This document shows, piece after piece, positions 35,976 to 48,947 of a DNA stretch of 64,000 nucleotides; the stretch's first letter is position 1; each line of letters begins with the position of its first letter. The stretch is from Amblyornis subalaris (lineage: Eukaryota; Chordata; Aves; Passeriformes; Ptilonorhynchidae), in the NCBI GenBank assembly GCA_018881555.1, contig JACAXG010000064.1:682001-746000 (forward strand), in the 5' to 3' direction. Under the pieces are notes generated by a model that saw nothing but the letters and a program-made list of their open reading frames with translations, did not search any database and was not told the DNA's origin. Both the position numbers and the translations under genes were made by a program.

Positions 35976-38594
35976 GAAAACCTGTCAGGATAAGGGTAGG
36001 TTCCCCAGAGGTTTGAACCTTCATAAAAACACAAGAGGAGATGATGCAGCCTGTTCCAAAAAGCTCACAGTCCCAGGGAGCTCACAGGAGTGAGCAGTGA
36101 GCAGAGAGGCATCAGTGCCACTGCACTGCCCCAGGCCAACGAAGCTGTGACAGGCAGGGGTGGGAAATCAACCAACAGCTCCCACCCTTAATTCCCAGCC
36201 AGCTGCCAAAACCCTGCTGAAGATGCAGCTAACTGGAACAGAGTCCTGTTGTTACAGCAATTTACTTCATTAAACAACTTTTTTTTTTTTTAAACTGGCC
36301 AACTTTGTGAACTGCACTGCAGAACAATCACCTTTACACTTGTTCCCCAGATTTTTTAAATCAGGTGAAACCCCAAGTATTGTGCTCAACATGCTGCTAA
36401 GACCTAGGGAAGTGCTGGTGTACCCAAAAGGTGTCTGTTTCCTCCCCTTAGCCCCTCCAATTACATCAGTTACTTGGAAAAAGCTCACCTCTCTCCCCAG
36501 CACTTGTGGATTGGGGGATCTGCCAGCACATCTATCCTGGAAATGACTTTCTAGGGAAAGTTAGAGAATGACGAAATTGTCCAAGGAAGAAATCACAGGG
36601 ACCCAAAATAATGTTGTTCAAGAGGAGTTCGTGCTGGGGATATTACACCTTTGGCAATTAGGCTCAAAGAAAGGCAGCAGATTTTCCCAAGAACCTTCCC
36701 TTTCACATCTCATGAGCCTGCAGTCCAGTCCTGACCCAGTGGAAAACCAGCCACTTGTGTTGAGTATCCCACTCTGAGCTGCACAGCTAGTGGCCTTTAA
36801 TCAAACATTTCCACCAAAGTTAGCAAGGGAACAAACACATCCATCAGTTCACAGTTGACAAAATATTTGTCAAGAGAGTCCAGATTTGGCAAGTCTGATC
36901 CAAAGCAAGCAGAGGACTTTTCTTGCAGTGTGGCTGTGAAGTGCAGTCAGATGGAAGCAGAGCCAGGGAGGGCAGGCTGGTGCTGCAAGCACTGAAGTTA
37001 TGGACTGACATGGACTGTGAGGATACAGAGGTTACACAGCACACAGCTGCACATTTCTACAAACGCCGATTTCTGCTTTTCAATAGTTATTCTATGATTA
37101 TTTACTTGAATCACAGCAATGTCTCATTTGTGCCCTGCTTGGGACACTGCTGGACACAGTATGAATGACAACCATTATGCTTCAAAGCTCCCTTTAAAAT
37201 TGCAAGCAATGTGTAGATATAACAGAGAAACAGCAGAGGCAGAGAGCACAGGGCAGGGGAATAGCTGCCAGGCAGATACAGTCCACAAATGCTCTGGGAT
37301 GAACCACACTGGGAAAACAGGTAGGCTCTGGCAGCTGGCATTGAGCCCTGGGCAACAAAAGTCCGTCACATTCCTTGCACAAATGCCAAACCTGGTTGTG
37401 CCACTGAGCGGGATTAAAATAATCCTGTATTCCCACAGGCTGGCTGCACTCCCAGCTTCAACACAATGGGAATCTGGTGGTGACATGTAAACCACACTTA
37501 GCTGTTTATGCCATGCACTCCTATTGTCACCCACCTATTTTAAGAATATCTGAAATTCAAAGGCTGCCCTTTTCTGAAGAAGCCGCGGGAGCAGAATAGG
37601 AAGGTAACAAGGACCAGGGAAACGAGAAGTAGCAGCAAAAGCAGAAGAGGCTACTGATAAAGAGGGGAACAAACTATAGCTTCTAAGGAATCTTCCCTTA
37701 AACTTAGCCTATGTTTTCTGAAATAGTTTTACACTTTAGAGGGGNTGATCTTTTGCTTCTCTGGTCAAAAGTTTTGTGTAAAAAATGTGAATGTGCAGGT
37801 AGTGGTAGCTGTGAGGTATTTTGCATTAACAAATATGGCAGCTTGGCATAGGAAGTTCTTAAAAAATGAAATACTGCAAGCTCTGAGGATGTAGCACTAC
37901 ACAAGTCACTCTGAAAACTCCATCTTTTATTCTTCAAAGAATTGATAACAATTCTGCAGAAGATTAGGAAGATTTTCTGAGCCAAACTCAACCAAAAAGT
38001 TTAAGCAGAAATCAGTGAAAAGGATAGAATTTTGAATGTCTTTGTATTTACTTTTAAATGGAAGCATTCAGAGCCATACAGTGGATACAAAGCAAGGGAT
38101 AACCACTACTTCTTTTCTTCCAGGGACANTATAGCAGGACTCACATGGGCACAGAGTCTGTCCAGACCCAGAGGACAGAAGGAAATGCCACTTCATGAGG
38201 AATTTCAGAGCAGTGGCAAGGCTCAGCTGCTGCAGACAGAATATTGGGGTGATGAAGAATAAAGATATGGCTCTTGGCTTCAGCCATTAAAAATAAATAG
38301 GTGAGCTGGGTAAGGATAGATACACCCAGAGAGTTCCTCTGTTAGTTTGTGTACATCAGCAGAATTATTCCACTTCTGTATTTGAGCAAGGATGTCTTCC
38401 TGGTGTAGCGGTATCCCGTGGATTTACCAGATCATGGCAGTTCTAGGTTAGTGATCCCTCCACACTCACCATATGCACACATATGCTGTATGTTGGGCAA
38501 AGATTCACCTCACTTGGCTTACAGTGAGCCCCACTACTCCATAGATTCACCTGAACACTATGTTTATGGTCTGTGATCAAATTACATCCACATT

Positions 38595-39162
38595 TGTCAT
38601 GGTTTAACCCCAGCCAGCAGCCAAGCCCCAGGCAGCCNCTCACTCACTCCCCCACCAGCCGGATCAGGGAGAGAATCAGAAGAGTAAAAGCTGGAAAACT
38701 CATGGGTTGAGATAAAGACAGTTTAATAGGGAAAGCAAAAGCTGTGCACACAAACAAAGAAAAACGAGGAATTAATTCTCTGCTTCCCATGGGCAGGCAG
38801 GTATTCAGCCATCTCCAGGAGAGCAGGGCCCCATTATGGGTAATGGTGACTTGGGAAGACAAACACCATCACTACAAATGTTCCTTCTTCCCCCCACTTT
38901 ATACACTGAGCATGGTGTCACATAGCCTGGAATATCCCTTTGGTCAGTTTGGGTCACCTGTCCTGGATGTGTCTCCTCCCAACCTCCCCTGTACCCCCAA
39001 TTTCCTCCCCAGTGGGGCTGTAAGAAAAGCAGAAAAGGCCTAGGCTCAGCAATAACAAAAACATCTCTGTATTACCAACCCCGTGTTCAGCACAAATCCA
39101 AAACACAGCCCCACACCCCACACTGTGAAGAAATTAACTCCATCACAGCCAAAATCAGCACA
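38595..39162. mobile_element. Solo LTR of an avian endogenous retrovirus
   Basis: This 568 bp element starts TGTCATGGTTTAACCCCAGC and ends with AAAATCAGCACA, so it has TG...CA termini. Its interior (gttgagataaagacagttta, ggtattcagccatctccagg, tttggtcagtttgggtcacc, ttcagcacaaatccaaaac) matches an LTR I remember as abundant in songbird genomes. No internal retroviral region or second LTR is present, so it is a recombination remnant. Orientation is not certain from the sequence alone. No clear target-site duplication: the bases before it (cacatt) and after it (atatcc) differ. Confidence 0.88.
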
Positions 39163-40576
39163 ATATCCCATGTCGATCCTGATATGTCTGAGTGGAGATA
39201 ACGATGAAATTACAGAGAAAATAACCTTAATTGCTAGATGTATGTTTTATCAGAGTGGGAAAACTAGTACACAAATTTTGCCATATCCAGCCTCATAGCA
39301 AAATTTTTATGAAGAGACCTAAAATGGAGAAGGGAGGAACCTGCAGGCATTAGATGCAGAGANAGAACAATTCAGTATCACCCGATCCTAGGAACACATC
39401 AGAAGCANACAAAGGAAAAATTCCTCTGTGATGTTTTTAAGCAATCTACTGAAATTTAACTGTTTTTCTCTCCTCCATTTTCAGCTCCTCAAGCAGCTGC
39501 CAAGTTTACAAACATTTCTTCCAACTTGAGAACAGCTGTGGCCTATAATCACATATTTTATTNGAAACTCTGGGTTGCGGCCTACGTTAATGAAAATAGA
39601 GCAAACTAAACAAAAAAAAATAATGGGGAAAAGTCAGTCCAAAACACGTGGTTAGATTCTCATTTGCCTGTCAAATTCAAATAAATCACTGGACTTTTCT
39701 TTCAGCATACAGAGCAGATCACAGAAGATAGATCATTCTAAGGTCAACTTCATACATTTTATTTATTTTATCTTCCAAACTGGTCTACATCTCATACAAA
39801 AGTGCCACTTTTCTAATCCTAGTATGCAATTAAAATTTCTAACCCTGTCACAAAATGTCAGTGGAGGTGTCATTGGGAGACCTGCAGAGAATCTGCCAAG
39901 CAGAACCCCATGAATCACATGCTCAGCATGTTGACAGCTGCACAGACTGGGGAGTCTACACACAAGGTAGGGGACAAAATAGTAAGATCTGAAGAGAAAC
40001 AGAACAACTGGGCAAGATGAAATGGAAACAGAAGTGAAATTGAACCGTGCAGCGGTAGCATTTCATTAACACACCCCTCTCTCCTTTGTTAATTAACTTC
40101 GCACCATCCCTGTGAAATGAGAAGGGAGTTGTATCAACTGTGATATTGCTGTCACCTCATGAGGGTGATGAGTCCGAGGTATGGCTGAACAGAAGGTCCC
40201 AGAGTCTGGGCCAAGACAGAAACTCCCTCCAGATTTCCTGCGCCCCAGGTCAGTGCCTTCACCATAAGTTTACACTTTCTCCTGGCTTTTTGGCCTGTGT
40301 CTAAATTGGCAGATTGGTGTTCATGAAGAATAAATGAGAAGATGATGGATGACTGTGCTGCTGCTGGTCCTGCTTTTGTCAGTGTTTGATGAGTAACATG
40401 AAATGGGAGGACAGAAGTGAAGTCACAAGTTGAGTGTGGGCCTCAGGTTCAAACGTCTTAGAACACTTCCAAGAGGCTTCATGGACTGGAATGATGCAAT
40501 ATCTTTCTTTTCTGAGTTTCTCGATTCAAGGGAACCAACTAATGACAAAATAAATATTTTATTGAAATACATTGTA

Positions 40577-40740
40577 AATTTTGGGGTTTGGGGTTTTTTG
40601 GGCTTTTTTCCTGGTTTGGTTGGTTTTGATGAGGATTTTTTGGTGGTTTTTTTTGGTTTGGGATTTTTTGTTTGTTTGTTTGCTTGGTTTGGTTGTGGGG
40701 TTTTGGGGTTTTTTTGGGGGGTTGTTTTTTGTTTTTTTTA
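40577..40740. repeat. G/T-rich low-complexity block
   Basis: About 165 bp consisting almost only of G and T, with many GGGGTTT, TTTTTGGGG and GTTT units. In the transcript strand it is A/C-rich. Irregular rather than a clean tandem repeat; the plus strand has several G3-6 runs able to form G-quadruplexes. Confidence 0.92.
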
Positions 40741-43017
40741 GAGTGGCAAGGCAAAGAAAGAGGTTCCATTAAAAGCCAGGAATGATGTGCAGATCAACCG
40801 AGAGGCAGAGCTGCAGTGGATATATGTCACCTACTTCATTTTCAAAAGCTGCTGACCAGACAGGCAGCACAAATGACTGCCGTTCTCCAGTGCCCAGATG
40901 CAGGATTCTATTAGCTTAATGATGCNACAACCTTATTAATATCTTAGAAAATTTGACACCAAAGCTGGTGGAATCTTCTGCTTCTGCAAGCAATAAGACC
41001 TTCATCTCAACTTGGACTTTACTTCAGTAAAGAAGAAAGACATGAAGAAAATCTCTTCTGGGTCTCTGTATTATATTCAGATTAATAAACAGAAAGGTCA
41101 TGTGGACATGATACCCAGGGGTCAGTAGGAGTCACAGGTTTTGCACGTCTGTCATGAAATCCAGCCCAGTATGCAGAAAGCTGTTTTAATGATAGTTACT
41201 GGTGTTTTTTCACTGCAAACGTATGAAAGATTTTATTTAATTCATTGCATAGAAGTCAATTGTCCCCATAAGGTATACTTTTTCAGGAGAAATTATGGGG
41301 ACCATGATTTCAAGTGTTCTCTGAACCCTTGAATCTTATCAGGAATATCATGGACCCCATGAGATCAGAAGGATCCTTCTGACCCTCTGTCATATGATAA
41401 TTGATCTTCTGGAGAGAGCAGATGCTTCACTTCTCAGAAATACTGGAGAGGTCCATCTCAAGAAACCTGATACTTCAAATTTGCATAAAAATTGGTAAAG
41501 CAACAGCTGGGTTGTAGTTAATTTGACACATGGTCAGTTATAAACCTGGTACTGCAGCAGAAAAGATGCATCAGAGCTCATCGATGTGGCAAACGGCTCT
41601 ACCTTAAGCAAGGTCACTGTAGAGTTCAGAATAACCTGGAAATATCCTAAAGACTTCACAGCTGTCACTGGCACCCACGATCCTGTCCATCAACTTCATA
41701 TTATCTGCCTCCCCACCATGACAGTCCTTCACTCCCTACAAAGGTGACTGCTGAGAGACTGGGGTGGTCAGACACCTCTGACAGCTCCTGAACTGCTGCT
41801 TCGTCTCTAACCCAGACTGAGCCAAGCAGAGAATTTAACTAAAAAAGCATCTACCTCTGCAGCAGAGAGCACAGGAGAGTACAGGGAGGAGCCGTTGTGT
41901 TTGAAATACTTCTGTTCAACAGCTAGAGTTGCTCAATCAATTGCTGAAATATTAAAATTAAGAAACAGTCAGGAGTTTACAGACTTATTTATGATTGAAC
42001 ATAATGAATAGGAGGTAGAAGATAACTGGAAGCAGTTGGTACCATAATCCCACTGCACAGAGGAATAACCAGACAAACAAACTGGACTACAATGAGTTGG
42101 ATTTGCAGAAGTAGGACTAACAGCTGCTGAAGTCCATTTTTTCTTGTTTGCATGGTTGGGGCAAGAGGGTCTTCAATTAAAGATATGTTTGTTAGAAACC
42201 TTAAAATATGAAAAACATAACTCTGCTCCGAAAACTTCCTTGTCCTGAAGCACAAGTTGATGCTCCTTACCAGCACCTGACCCTGCTCAGGACCAGACAA
42301 ACAGCTTGCCAAGTGCCAGAGGGGAAGTGTTCATTGAAATAGAAAAGAAACCCCAGTCGTGTATCATGGCATTGATGAATTAAAGTCCTTACATCTATAA
42401 ATAGTACACAGAAAATATTTCTGGTCTTGTGGATGATTTGACACATACTGGTTGATATTTTTTTCTTGCAAGAGTAATCTATAAATTCCATTTGCTCTCC
42501 TTCTAGGAAGTTCCTGATGCTTCAGATTTCCGTACACTCCTCAAAATATTCAGTAAATCTGAGAAGAGCACATTAGGGCAGAGGAGTATTGCGTCAGAAC
42601 ACTCCAAACTCTGGTGTTCATCTACTCTTAGCCATCTGCTGCTACTGATATTCCACAGTCACCCCTTAGTGACTCTTCTGGCACCTCACTGAAATATGCA
42701 CAAAGCTTTTCCTCAGGATTAAATGCATTGTCTACTCTACGATTCCTCCCCTCCCTGCAGAACCCCTTCCTCTAGATCTCTCCCTGCCGGGTAAACTTGC
42801 CAAATCACTGATCATTTTTCTCATTGCTCTTTACAAGAGCCACATCTCTCCACACCTCTCTTTAAATGTCACTCCCAAACAGAGGAGAACGTCTGCCTAA
42901 AGTTTCATCNCCACCTCCTTATAACTCGCAGTGATACACTGCTGCTCACTGCCAAACACACCTGAGGCTGCTCAGCCTAGGCTTTGCCAAAGCTGTAAAT
43001 CTCTTTGATCCAGCCAC

Positions 43018-43085
43018 ACATAGGGGTTGGAACTAAATGATCTTTAAGGCGTCTTCCAACCCAAACCATTCTAGGATTCTGTGAT
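43018..43085 (+). mobile_element. CR1 LINE 3' end
   Basis: ggggttggaactaaatgatc, tctttaaggcgtcttccaac, ccaaaccattctaggattc: the classic CR1 3' terminus in sense orientation. Confidence 0.92.
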
Positions 43086-43149
43086 ATTTCTTTGTAAGGT
43101 GGTGCTGTTTCCTAGAACTTTTTCATCTCAGATCATGACAAAGGTTGTG

Positions 43150-43262
43150 ATCCTTCCCATTTTACTTGGACACTGAGGTACAAGGAGGAGAAAAGCCTGG
43201 TCAAGATCTCCTTTGGAGCCAGTGACATAGGGACAGAAATAAAAACTCAGTCTCCAGAGACC
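43150..43262 (-). repeat. MIR-like SINE remnant
   Basis: ttcccattttacttggacac, tgaggtacaaggagg and the later gccagtgacatagggacag track the reversed MIR consensus (ccccattttacagatgagg, then gccagtaagtggcagag). Tentative. Confidence 0.45.
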
Positions 43263-44026
43263 CAAACCTACTCACAACACCAAATGCACCAGATATCCTT
43301 GAAGTAACAACCACTAAAGGTCCACACACTACTTCACTGGGAAAACAAACTTTTGCCTTAAAAAAAATCCCACATTTTCCTCATCTGGCATTTAGTACAA
43401 TGTGTACTTTCGTTACTCAGCAGGGCCTGAGACACAAAACACCATCTTCCTGTCTATGCCAGAGACAGAAGGCCTTATGGACTTTGGAGGCACAAAATCT
43501 CAAGGTAGTGCTTAACAAAAAGGGTGAAAGACTCAGAAGAGGAAATTAAAGGTGTCAAGAATTACACTTGGGCAAGTTGAGAACAGCATAAAATGCCGTG
43601 CTGCCCTGTCTCACCTGCCCTCTCCTGCACCCCCAGGGAGCCCACGCATAAGGCACCTGCACCTTCTGAGCCATCACCAAGCCAAGAACAGCCTGGCAAC
43701 ATCTTTGGTCGGTGGAAAGGGGAGAACTTGTCTGCTTACCTAGATAGATCGACCAGCAGGGAGAGGGGCAGGGAATGCCTAAGATGTCTTTGACNGACCA
43801 GTGATAGCAACTTACTTGGGGTAATGCTTGAGCTCTCTGTGATTCATGAGGCTGTGAGCTCCACTTCAGACAGTGTGCTCCAAACTGCTGGGAAAGCTGT
43901 TTTATATTCCCCTCAACAGGCAGATAATCCATACCTATCCACTGCGATATCACTCTCAGGAGCATCCCACATTCCAAAAAGATTTATTAGTTACAGAATC
44001 AAGACAATCTGTCCGGTCCCGTCCGT

Positions 44027-44039
44027 CCCCCCCCCCCCC
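44027..44039. repeat. C13 homopolymer run
   Basis: Thirteen consecutive C bases, preceded by a GTCC-rich stretch (gtccggtcccgtccgt). Prone to sequencing and replication slippage. Confidence 0.95.
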
Positions 44040-44659
44040 AATCTATTTTCAGAAGAAACATGAAGCTGGCAAATCTCTCTCACATGCTTCCTTTCCCCAC
44101 TGCCAGTGGATCTTGGCAGAGAAATCCTCTAAAGAAACAAGTGCTGGAGACTTTGCAAACTTCTGGCTGCCAGTAGATGTCATTGCATACCAGCAATGTA
44201 CCTGCCAGCCATGGGAAAATGCTGAAAAGAAATAAATGTTTTCTAAGTTTATGTAAGGGGGAGAAAAAGAACCAAGTTACTAGTATTCTTACACTGCTGA
44301 GAATTAAGCTGTCACAATCACAATAANTATGTGAGCTGACTTCGAGTCATTTATTACAATCTGCAGCTGTTATTCTGGGTCATAGAAACCCACAGAATTC
44401 ATCTAAAACCCTCTAATTATGGTTAAGAAAAAGAACTCCATCAAACCATGGTTATTTAGCTGTGCAGAATGTGCTTTAACTACAGTTAAGGGGACACAAA
44501 AATACTCAGCATGCAGACCAAAATTGGCTGCATACACAAGAGGATTCAGAACACACTCAGAGTAGTAAAGCAGACAGTAACATCGCTAGACCTCACCTTT
44601 TAATAAGAAGATTCTGAAATCACAGATATGAAGGACTCCAGTGAGCTGCATGACAGCCT

Positions 44660-44760
44660 TATAAAGTAGAAGAGGTATTATTATACAGATGTTTAAGTGC
44701 TGGACTGAGAGTTTGAGTGCTGAGTGACCTTAACCAGACAAAGTCAGTAGCTAAGAATAG
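44660..44760 (-). repeat. MIR-like SINE remnant
   Basis: gaggtattattatacagatg with the later gtgaccttaaccagacaaag and gtcagtagctaag resembles the reversed MIR core. Tentative. Confidence 0.35.
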
Positions 44761-44787
44761 TTCCCAAGAGAGATGATTCCCAGACAA

Positions 44788-44835
44788 AAAAAAAAAAACA
44801 AAAAACCAAAAACCCAAAAAACATATATATAAAAA
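44788..44835. repeat. A-rich / CAAAA low-complexity stretch
   Basis: A13 followed by CAAAA, CCAAAAA and a short TA alternation. No transposon body recognised. Confidence 0.8.
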
Positions 44836-46034
44836 AGGCCTGCAGATATTGTACTTTCACTTTTCATTGCTGGGTCAGTTTTAGCTAAGCTCACATTACT
44901 TTTTATTCTGCAATGAAATCAGAACTGAGCACTAGGAGCATTAAAACCCAACCCTGAGGAGGCAATGTTTCCATAGCCACTGTCTNCAAGGAACATCAGT
45001 GACAGGGCAGTTGGGGTTTTTTTTGTCTTCGAATTTCAACTCAATATTATCTCTAAACCTGGAGATGTTTTCCCATTTTGTTGCTGTCAAGATATGNTCA
45101 CTGAAGGAGCCAACGCGGATGCTGACGCACCAAGGCTCCTGCAGACTGCTTCTACCTTAGCCTCTCAGGGGTAACCCTCCAGCTCATCAGTCCTGGCTAA
45201 ACTGGGTGGCATTTATGAGTTTGGGGAGCTGGTGACAATATCTGAACACCACAGCAGCCCAAACAAGGTCTGTAACCTCGCTGGAGCATCTTCCCTGCAC
45301 TGGGCTCATGATTTCAGCAGTGAAAAGGACACACATATTTCTTGAAGTGATAATTAGTTTTACTTGGAAGTTGCAGTAATAAGGACTATTTTTTGGTTTA
45401 TGAAAGCTCAGGCTCCAGATCATTGAAGTGCTCGGAGAACACAACATGCTATTAGAAGCTCAGCTGGTTGTTCCCCCTCCCTTGTACTGAAACTGTTTTC
45501 AAGCTCTCACCTCTGGCCCTTGGGTCTAAAACATCATTGTCAGCCTGAGCCTTACCTGCAACCAAATCACANACACCATCCTTCTGGTCCCAAAATCCCT
45601 TCAAAACACCCAGATAAAGCTCTCCTTCACCATCCAGCCAGCCTGCAGCACCAGACTCCAGCTACGCCTGCAGCACTTTTTGCAGGCANAACTGCACTGG
45701 TTTCCTTGTGTCCCAGGTTGCTGGATGCTGGCCAGCCCTGATCTAAAGGCACAGCTCTCGTGCTAATTTGTTAAGTCCTGCTGACAGCACAGCACTGGGG
45801 TAAAAAGCAAAAGGGCTTTCAGGTCAGGCCTTTCGTATCTTCATCTGCCTTGGGGCAGACAGAGCACAGGGCTCTGCGTGGAGAGACTGTGTAGATTTCC
45901 ACAGCTTCCCCAGAAGCCCTAAAAATGGCCATAATCCCCATTTGGAAGAGGAGGGAAGGGGAAGCAAAGCCTTTGTTTGAAGGATCTAGCAGACAAGATG
46001 TACAAACCAGGAGGGAAAGAGGTTCTTCAGCTTA

Positions 46035-46165
46035 ATTTTAGAGGAACAAAGACTGGCTGCTTTGCCCAAGGTCAGCAAACCCNTTAGAGCCAAGTTTCAA
46101 GTCTGGATGTCCTACAGTCTAGCCCAGAGCCTTAACTATCTGCCTGCTTTTCTTTTCTGTGCCTG
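46035..46165 (-). repeat. MIR-like SINE remnant
   Basis: The order attttagaggaacaaagac, gctttgcccaaggtcagc, agccaagtttcaagtctgg matches reversed MIR (attttacagatgaggaaac, ttgcccaaggtcacacagc, gattcgaacccaggtc). The best MIR candidate in the window. Confidence 0.5.
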
Positions 46166-48804
46166 GTCTTGCAGTCACTGCATCTCTAACAAGCCAAGCC
46201 ACTTCACAGATTTTATTCTCCTTAGAAATCCTATAATAATCCTTCTGCATTTTTATCAGAAAGAGTCATTACTAGCAAAAAAAAATTGCTAGGAGAATAT
46301 AGACTTAATCTACTAAAGTTGTTTCTCATATTCATTTCTGCCTTTGTGGTTATTAGCAGGACAGGAAACAGATAAAGCACAAAGGGAAAGCTTGGATACT
46401 CTTGGAAACTCATTAGTGAGCAAAGTCCAAGTGCAAAACATAATGAAACCTTCATCCACCACCTCTGCAGAAGGTGGGTGTTCCTGGTTAGAGTTTTTTC
46501 TCTGAAAAATTGATTTTCTGTGGAAAAATCACAGTAGTGATCACTTGATCCAATGGTTTCATGACACCTTTCTTGCGTGTTCTACTCTTCTTCGAGAGGA
46601 GTGGATAGTGTGGGCCCAAGCCCTGAGTGGCCTATGGAAATTTCTGCCCCTTTCTGGGCCATGAGGGTGTTAGGAATACTCAAGAGCTGTGCAAAAGTCC
46701 AAGAACAGCTACCAGCAATCAAGACAAAGGTGTAGGGAGTTCCTGTCCCATCTGCCTCCGTTCCTTATAGGAAACTTCTCAAACTACTGTCCTGCTGTCA
46801 CCAATCACTGTTTGCAGAGGCCCACTGACATCCTGAAGCAGAGATAATGTCGTTGTTCTGACTAGAGGTTTACAGATGTTTCTCTTTAATAAACTCATAT
46901 GAACTGTTTTAAACACTCAAAATTTTAACCTTTAGGGCAGACTGCAAAGAGCTGTTCCAATACCTGCAGGATGAACAGCAACTTCACTTTGCTCATTTTA
47001 AACTTGCCATCAGGTGGTTTGATTTGCTTCCCCTTCAGTTTTACAACAGAATAAAGAGTGAAAAGTAATTTCCCACTGATATCTCTTTACCACTCAAAGT
47101 TTGACAGATTTTCATCTTATTCTTTCTGAAGTCAACACTTAGTCAAGCACCTTCCTGCCTGCAGAGCCTTCTCACTGCTCTTGGCCTTTGGGATGCTGGA
47201 AGGGTGGCTCAGCAGCATTGCATAATGCTCTGTGCTTTGCAAGACAAAGGCACAAGTTTTTGAAAGCCTCCCAGCTAAACTTTGCGCGGCGGCACCCGAA
47301 GGGCTGGCCCGTGATGNGGATGGCTGTGCCCCAGGAATGCAGCCCTCATGTTCTGCAGAACCTCCCTTGTCAGACATGATTCCCCTGACTTTGATCGAGT
47401 TACTGAAACCNCGTTTTGCTTGAATCATCCTCGAAAATGCTCTCCAGCTACTTCTGCTGCCCTCACTCCTCTCCTGCCCCTACTGCTCTTGGATCAATAG
47501 AGATTTGAAGATTTGAGTCGTAACCCTTCCAGGACTGGGCCATCTGGTTTAGCAGATATCCACTTGAATAACCTCCAGAATAAAGCTAAAACATTCCCTT
47601 TCATGGTGATGATACAGAATTGGATATTNACCCACGTATAATAATCAGTCCAATAGCAGAAGAGTTTGCAAAAGTGAATGAACACACGGTAAAGGGACAC
47701 AGATTTATGAGCAGAAATACGACAGACTACATCTAATGTGAAAGGATGAAGCAATCCAAGAGCTGAGAGATGACAGTCAACAACTGGAAATTTAAGATCC
47801 AATACAGAGCAGCAATAGCTGAATCCCACCTATCCAGGAAATCCACTTGAGAGCAGTTTACAAGGGCACCTGCAGATGCATTGTGGTATTTTCTTTTTTT
47901 TTATATATCTGTGTATGATAACTTGGCTGCATGTGCATGTTTCTGTACATAAAAAGCATCCTGCATCACTCTGAGCTATTTAGGCCTGGCAGAACACACC
48001 AGGCTGCTGCCTGAACCATCACAGTGAATTTCCTGGTTTTAAAAGTCACACAAGTCCTCACGTCAACATGAATCAGGTTTTTAGCCACAGCTGCTCTTGT
48101 CTTTGGGTTTACCACTAATGATGTGCTCGACATGTAAGATATTCTAATACAAGCATCATTTTGCCTTTAACTTAGCGATATAACCAAGGTAATGACTTGG
48201 AGAAGCAAGAGCAGTGTCTCTGCTGTCCTCCTGGAAAAGCACAGGATTTTCGCTCTAACAAATGCCTCAGACCTCATATAAATGCCCTACACACAGTACC
48301 TGGCAACAGCGTGGTCTGACAGGTGTTTGGCACCGGCACAGCTGGAGAGCAAGACTATAATAAGGGATGATTTTAACCTTGTCATCTCAGTCTTTTCAAA
48401 GGTGAGACAACTTTGTTCCATCAACATTTAGGATGTGAGTCTTGTCCTCTTAAAGGATCCCACAGCACGTGCACAGCAACAACCACACAGGCTGCAGCTG
48501 TTAGAAGTCCAGCATCGCTGATCCAGCTTTCCAGCACTGGCTCACACCCATAAAAATCAAGGAAACAAAGCTGCCACAGTCAAAGAGAAAAACAAGAATT
48601 CCTGCTCGTGTAGCCATTGCAGCNCTGCAGGCAAACAAAGGAGACACGTGAACCCTCTCCTTCCAGGTGTTCTGTCTGGGAAGGTTTACATTTCACAGGT
48701 TATCCTACTTTTCTTCAGGAGTATGGATGGTAACTGGCACTGCAGGCACTTGCAGCCCCTCTCCCTGTGGTTCTGGCTGCTTCTTGGGCACAGACACAGA
48801 TTGT

Positions 48805-48947
48805 GCAGGGATATGGTCACAGCACCAAGCCTGTCAGAGCTCAGTCACATGATTTAGTTTTAGGTAGTCCTGAAAGAAGGAGAGAGTTAAACTAGATGAT
48901 CCATATGGGTTCCTTCCAACTTGAGATATTCAAGGATTTTATGATTT
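48805..48947 (+). mobile_element. CR1 LINE 3' end, diverged
   Basis: atatggtcacagcaccaagc, ctgtcagagctc, then aactagatgatccatatggg, ttccttccaacttgagatat and a degraded tail ggattttatgatttt. Sense orientation, with an internal deletion relative to other copies. Confidence 0.85.

Noticed and set aside
40577..40740. TTTTGGGG units suggesting an interstitial telomere-like array.
   Set aside because: Units are irregular, and the vertebrate telomere repeat TTAGGG is absent.
40539..40772. Open frames rich in Lys, Pro and Asn (minus) or Gly, Phe and Val (plus).
   Set aside because: They are by-products of the G/T-rich low-complexity block.
43600..43660. Candidate Gly-rich exon on the minus strand near a gtgag donor.
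   Set aside because: Translation gives GAGALCVGSLGVQERA, with no sustained Gly-X-Y repeat and no good acceptor.
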